The notes under the pieces: generated by a model | Databases searched by the model: none | Seen by the model: only the letters and a program-made list of their open reading frames with translations | What the model was told of the DNA's origin: nothing | Program-made: the position numbers and the translations under genes | Part shown: one piece after another, positions 60,152 through 64,000 of the stretch | How positions within the stretch are numbered: the stretch's first letter is position 1 | Layout of the letters: the number at the start of each line of letters is the position of its first letter | Source of the DNA: Eutreptiella sp. 'Long Island Sound 2002' | Taxonomy: Eukaryota > Euglenozoa > Euglenophyceae > Eutreptiales > Eutreptiaceae | Length of the DNA: 64,000 nt | NCBI GenBank assembly: GCA_964036045.1 | Contig: OZ038384.1 | Span: 37,440,238 to 37,504,237 of the forward strand | Reading direction: 5' to 3'

Positions 60152-61217
60152 GGATAGGAGCAGAAGAAAGAAGAGAGCTGAGGAACGGGGGTGGTGCAGA
60201 GGGGGTGGTCTCTAGTGCAGCCCTGGGAACACAAGGCACATGTCGAACAGCATCATGTTGGTGGAGATGAATGTGAAAGTACAAGAAAACCCATTGCAAC
60301 ACTTGCCGCAGGGCGTCGGCGTCCGAATCAATGGATGCCTGCGAGCGACCGCAGCTGGCGGTCCCAGTAGCCGTTTGCCGGCCACCGCCCCGGGCACTGT
60401 GTTCGTTGAAAGCCTGCTTCAGGAAGCGGTTAAGGCTTTCGACAATGTCATTGGAGAACATTGGCAATCCGAACGGCCAAATGTCATCCAATACGCGATC
60501 CGCATCCTCCTCCAGGAACAGGAGGTAATGGGACGCGGACCTAGGAGCACAATGCTCCCGGAAGGCAGCTGTCGCTGCCCGGCATTGGGGACGCGTACCC
60601 GGCTGATAGGTGTGGTACAGGTCCTTCAAAAGCTTCGCCATCCCCATCACAGCCCTATAGAGGGGCTCCTCCGGCCCAACTGACAGCAACAATGCAACAT
60701 CGGGCCAAGCCGCAAACAGGCGCGACGTCTCCTCACCATCCGGGGAACAATCCTTGCCTAGGCGGCACCCAGTGCGATGCTCATGCAATACCGCCTGAAT
60801 CGCCGCACGGGACACCTCATCGCCCCGGGCTAGCCGCTTTGCCGCCAACCGCTCAATGTTGGTCATTTGCAACCGGCCCATCGCCATGCAACAGTGCAGA
60901 ATGCACATGACAACGCGGCAGCGGGCAATGACCACCACTGGTTCCACGGAACAACGTGCGGCCTTCAGCGATGGTGTTCCCAACAAGAAGGACGTCCGCT
61001 GTGCGTGGTCCGACTCGGTGGTCCGGACCACGTCTATGCCCCGCCAAGCAGCGGCGTCGGAGTCCCAAATCCCCTCGTTGTATAGTGACCCCACTTGTGG
61101 GGCCGGTGTGATCCCGATGGGGCGCACCCAGGGGGAATCACCACCGAGCCAGGCATCGGCCGCTTCCTCATGGGAATTGAAGACCACCCGGTGGGTGTCC
61201 ACGACCTCCTGGATGGC
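59754..61217 (-). CDS. Element B transposase-like protein, exon 2
   Basis: Acceptor TTTTTTCTTAG| then AIQEVVDTHRVVFNSHEEAA. Conserved blocks are APQVGSLYNEGIWD, SFLLGTPSLKAARCSVEP, VVMCILHCCMAMGRLQ, CSPDGEETSRLFAAW, and EDADRVLDDIWPFGLPMF followed by SNDIVESLNRFLKQAFNEHS. The last matches the N-x2-ES-x-N pattern near the catalytic Glu in MULE-like DDE enzymes (inference). After QVLQWVFLYFHIHLHQ similarity to A ends. The frame then runs through a hexamer-repeat intron of gene 2, so the true C-terminus is probably near 60180. Confidence 0.7.
   Translation of the reverse strand, partial: AIQEVVDTHRVVFNSHEEAADAWLGGDSPWVRPIGITPAPQVGSLYNEGIWDSDAAAWRGIDVVRTTESDHAQRTSFLLGTPSLKAARCSVEPVVVIARCRVVMCILHCCMAMGRLQMTNIERLAAKRLARGDEVSRAAIQAVLHEHRTGCRLGKDCSPDGEETSRLFAAWPDVALLLSVGPEEPLYRAVMGMAKLLKDLYHTYQPGTRPQCRAATAAFREHCAPRSASHYLLFLEEDADRVLDDIWPFGLPMFSNDIVESLNRFLKQAFNEHSARGGGRQTATGTASCGRSQASIDSDADALRQVLQWVFLYFHIHLHQHDAVRHVPCVPRAALETTPSAPPPFLSSLLSSAPIHGRARQRRYDANDVGASEGHQEYAGLRVRAWVGVWAWVWAWGWVWVWAWAWVWVWAWVWVWAWVWARGWVWVRVRVLVWADVWVWVWVYALARFARSGNQCVGLVCPCLPCSPRSPLCPFCSLLFRNLMICC
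59863..60079 (-). repeat. Intron made of GGGCTTGGGTTTGGG-type hexamers
   Basis: Between donor ATGCAG|GTTTGCGG and acceptor TTTGCGCGCAG|, nearly every base belongs to degenerate TTGGGY/GTGGGY hexamers. The same hexamer encodes PK repeats in exons of gene 2 in both A and B (for example 45515-45545, 58480-58505). Confidence 0.75.
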
Positions 61218-61355
61218 CTAAGAAAAAAACATCAATTTTGTTGGAACCAGATTGTTCCGGTGGCGGTTCCAACGAAACACTTGAACGTCGCCGGAACGTC
61301 GCCGGAACAAGTTATCGGAACGTCGCCGGAACAACACGGTGTGTGCGCGGCACAC
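61218..61355 (-). other. Transposase intron of element B with GTTCCGG motifs
   Basis: A 138-bp phase-0 intron at the same site as A's 46964-47091. Contains CGTTCCGATAACTTGTTCCG, GTTCCGGCGACGTTCCGG and related words. A's intron has GTTCTAG words instead. Confidence 0.8.
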
Positions 61356-62081
61356 CTTAATATTGTCTTCCCAAAGGGTTGCTAGGGTCGCCATCGCTTT
61401 GTCCCCGCAGATTGCGAGGCCGATGACCCACACGCAAGCGGGAATTCGTCCCCAAAGGCCCATGTTGGCGAAGGACACAGACAATTGGGACCACTCCCCG
61501 CCTGCGCAGGGGTAGCCATCCCCCCTGACAATGAAAGTCAGGGGGAACGACCAATCGATCATGCGGCACAACGGGGGTTGGCTAGCAATGTAGCGCAGCC
61601 ATGATGCCCACGGCCAACTGATGCCCGTGGCCTTGGGATCCGAAGTGCTCACCGCGGGGGCCAGCTCCAAGGGGGCCAGTAGATCTTGCCAGCGCTGCTG
61701 GAAAGCCCTCTCAGGGCAAATCGGACGGGCGAATGGAAGGCCCGTGGTCGCGGTGTACTTCAGCCCGCGGAGGGTGTACACTTCCGAGAGCGTGCGCCAA
61801 GCGGATTTGGGCGCACGCAGGCCGAGGATGAGCTCGCAACACTCATCGGGGGGGAGCACCTCGGAGGCGTACTTGGCGATTGCCCCCTGCTGTATCTCTC
61901 GTACACATCTTGGTTGGGCCAAGCGCACGGCCACCGCAAATTGGCGGCGGGCGTGTGGAGAGGAGATGGCCCATTCCGCTATGAACTCCCCAACAAGATC
62001 CCCGTCCCGGAGGCTAACAGCACTAGCCAAATGGACGAGGTGGGTGGTTAGTTGCGCAACGCGGGTTTGCGATCTAGGCAT
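61356..62081 (-). CDS. Element B transposase-like protein, exon 1
   Basis: Starts MPRSQTRVAQLTTHLVHLAS at 62081 and encodes 242 codons. Conserved with A: GEFIAEWAISSPHARRQ, LPPDECCELILGLRAPKSAW, ICPERAFQQRWQDLLAPLEL, ISWPWASWLRYIASQPPL. Near the end, LTFIVRGDGYPCAGGEWSQL, then VIGLAICGDKAMATLATLW, are the most conserved blocks between the two copies; the Asp residues in them are candidates for the active site. Donor AAG|GTGTGCC, phase 0. It looks like a transposase because it is the main gene between TIRs, but I do not recognise the superfamily. Confidence 0.7.
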
Positions 62082-62555
62082 GATGAAGCTACAACAATGA
62101 ACTACGAAGCGAAATTCGGCAATGCATACCTCTAGGGGAAGATGCCCGTAGACACACCGAGTATTCAGGCAAGGAACAAATACCAAAATGGGACCCTAGG
62201 CATGGCCACAATGCACAAATCAAACGGGAGAATGGGGACGCCAACGTTGAAAAGTCATACAACGCTGCGTCTGAACTACAAGAAACAGCAGGCTTGCAAA
62301 TGGATACGAAAAGCTCGAAATGTGTACACCTAGTGGAAGGTGGCACCAACGGCTCACAAGATGTCAACATGGCCCCGATGGGAAAGACAAGCCTTGGACG
62401 CGTTATACATGCAAGAAAGAGACAAAAAACATCATTTACGAACTTGGAAACTCATGGTGATGGATCTGGTTATCTGGCCTGCGACACTTGTTCCCGTGGT
62501 GTTCCCAACGAGATTGTTCCGGCGGGAATTGTTCCCATTGGGAATATTCCAGTCG

Positions 62556-62591
62556 GGAACAACATTGGGTTTCAAACGCGTACCAAGGGTA
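62556..62591 (-). repeat. Element B right TIR
   Basis: On the minus strand TACCCTTGGTACGCGTTTGA, then AACCCAATGTTGTTCC. It differs from the left TIR at positions 11 and 19. Confidence 0.9.
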
Positions 62592-62649
62592 CTAGTCAAT
62601 GTGTGACAAAAGTGTAGGGAGGAATGAAATCTGCATCCATAGTGTGGCA

Positions 62650-64000
62650 AACGCAGCCCATATCTAGCAGGCGTCCGTGACTTCATTGCCCCGAAAGCCG
62701 GCATGCCCCTTTGTCCAATTGTGGCCTGCTAGCAGGGTAGGCGGAATGTAACTCAGGAGGGAACGAATTGCTGAGCTCCACGTTCCGTCTAGGCTGGCGG
62801 ATGCAGGGCCTATGGGAGGGGGCGGCGCAAAATGGAATCTATGTGCTGATTGTCCCCAAGCAGTTTGAAGTTTTTTGCCAGGCAGTTCTGCAGTCCACCG
62901 GAGAAACATGACTACAGCCCAAAACCTTGCTCTCTCGGAGGTTTGATAAGGGGTGCTGTGGCACATCACATAACTTACACTGTCTGGAAAGAACACCGCC
63001 GCGGCTGAAACCAACCCTGGGCGCCGGCTAACCCATCCAGATACACCCAGACCGTGTTTTGTACTGCTTGGTGGAGCAGGGCGAATGACTCGTGACAGGT
63101 TCATGCGTGTAGGTCGCTTTCTTGGAGTCGGTGTGGCACGTTGAGTAGGGAAGAGAAGTACACCATACTTCAGTGAGGAGGAGAGGGTTGCCCTGTGCAG
63201 GGGGGGAGGGAGGGAGGGCTAGAAGGGGACAGTGGTCTGGGGACAAAGCAAGATGGGGACCAATATGTGATGAGAGGTCCGGATGGGCGCGAGAGGGTTG
63301 TGCATGAGGGACGGGAAAGTGTTCTCAACCTTGGCCCAGCCTGGTGAAAGCTGTTTCATCTTGGCTAGTGAGGGTGGGAGACTTTGATGTGATGCTTGGG
63401 ACGGTACCCAAGGAGCATCATTTGTCTGTGTGCAGAACAGGGGTATGTTGGCGCGGTAAGGTGAGGGCGGGGGGAGCACGGGAGGGATGGATGGAGCTAA
63501 AATTTCATCTGCAATTGCTCACCAAGTAAGGACAGCTGACGGAGGAAGGTTGCCTTTTCAGCGGGGCTCTTGTACCGCAGGTGCAGCGCGCAGCAAGCAT
63601 TCATGGCAGTCCTGTGGAGAGAGCTAGACTGTTGGGAGACCATTTCGGCATTTACCTCATGGTGTATATGTGCGGGGCCATTTCTGTTGATGTAACACAT
63701 GACGTTGATGGTGTGTGCTCCCGAGCGTGAGAGCCGGAAGTGATGGAGACTGAGGCCTCTATCTTTGAGGGTGGTGTAGCAGTCTTTTGGTGAGACAAGC
63801 CAAGCGATTCTGTGGTTGTGGTTTGCCTTCGGGTCGTGTCAAACATTGGGCTAGACCATTTTTTTGATGGCATTCGCTCCTAGGGCAGCCACAGTGTGGT
63901 AAGAACGGTGGTTGGCTAAGGAGAGGATTTAGCTGGATGATCATCAATAGCACGCATTCTGAAAGAGTTAGAGTCAAGGGCGGAACGGTTGTACAATAGG
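62650..64000 (-). pseudogene. Fragment of a third LINE: RNase H and flanking region
   Basis: On the minus strand WVYLDGLAGAQGW (about 63045) is an RNase H first-Asp motif. A frameshift leads to PYQTSERARFWAVVMFLRW (Glu), another frame shows GDNQHIDSILRPP (Asp), and WTKGHAGFRGNEVTDA (about 62690) closes the domain. Upstream frames at 63.5-63.9 kb (CALHLRYKSPAEKATFLRQL) may be the segment between RT and RNase H. At least two frameshifts make it dead. The RT itself would lie beyond the window. Confidence 0.7.

Larger units (their letters stand above)
57194..62591 (-). mobile_element. Element B: intact-looking relative of element A
   Basis: TIRs start TACCCTTGGT (G or A) CGCGTTT and agree at 34 of 36 positions; the left is 57194-57229 and the right is 62556-62591. 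The element is 5.4 kb, same orientation and gene order as A. The transposase frame is open in both exons, unlike A. GTTCCGG-type motifs replace A's GTTCTAG-type at equivalent places: near both ends (57223-57271, 57429-57483, 62514-62570), in the transposase intron (61240-61335) and at 59160-59275. TA flanks both ends. Confidence 0.85.

Noticed and set aside
57194-62591. A 7-9 bp target duplication for elements A and B
   Set aside because: Flanks (AATATC versus TCGGAC; GTGCTAC versus CTAGTCA) do not match; only TA is common to all four ends.

Overview
This is nuclear DNA from a eukaryote, most likely a photosynthetic green-lineage organism with a large, transposon-rich genome. Genes are split by spliceosomal introns. 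The one host gene I can place confidently is a nuclear CemA/PcxA-type (DLDG1-like) plastid envelope protein with a leader-like N-terminus. Most other coding sequence belongs to mobile elements. Runs of 9-20 G or C are unusually frequent, and many retroelement reading frames break at them. No rRNA, intact tRNA or CRISPR array was found.

Layout. 0-6 kb: low-complexity and repeat-rich DNA with one Ser/Lys-rich ORF. 6.07-26.4 kb: the CemA-like gene, two exons separated by an intron of about 18.95 kb. That intron holds SINE-like B-box repeats, a 30-bp palindrome, eleven 171-bp tandem repeats, a Harbinger-like transposase pseudogene, a MITE carrying an ORF, and an antisense LINE with a gag-like ORF1 and a broken EN-RT-RNaseH ORF2. 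26.4-38 kb: weak exon candidates, a 5'-truncated LINE with an intact RT-RNaseH frame and a hairpin-rich 3' tail, then two exons of an unidentified membrane protein. 38-42.6 kb: a minisatellite and two more degraded Harbinger-like fragments.

42.6-62.6 kb is the most interesting part. Two copies of one DNA transposon family (element A, 42581-54633; element B, 57194-62591) lie in the same orientation. Their terminal inverted repeats (TIRs) start TACCCTTGGT. Each has a two-exon transposase-like gene and a second gene for a PK-rich, acidic, low-complexity protein. A different DNA transposon (element C, 47184-53723) is inserted inside exon 1 of A's transposase. Its TIRs start TTAGGCGTCACAAGTT, and removing it with one 7-bp target duplication restores A's local reading frame. 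Element C carries a decayed transposase-like gene and a spliced gene whose first half looks ParB-like and whose second half is weakly methylase-like. It also carries about 14 copies of a 20-bp palindrome (six perfect) in subterminal DNA, intergenic DNA and introns. A and B do something parallel with their own motif: GTTCTAG-type in A and GTTCCGG-type in B, repeated at the ends and in introns. So three elements share one architecture: a private repeated motif placed at the termini and inside introns. 62.65-64 kb: an antisense LINE RNase H remnant.

The mobile-element genes probably act only for their own elements. The host genes appear to tolerate large insertions in introns.
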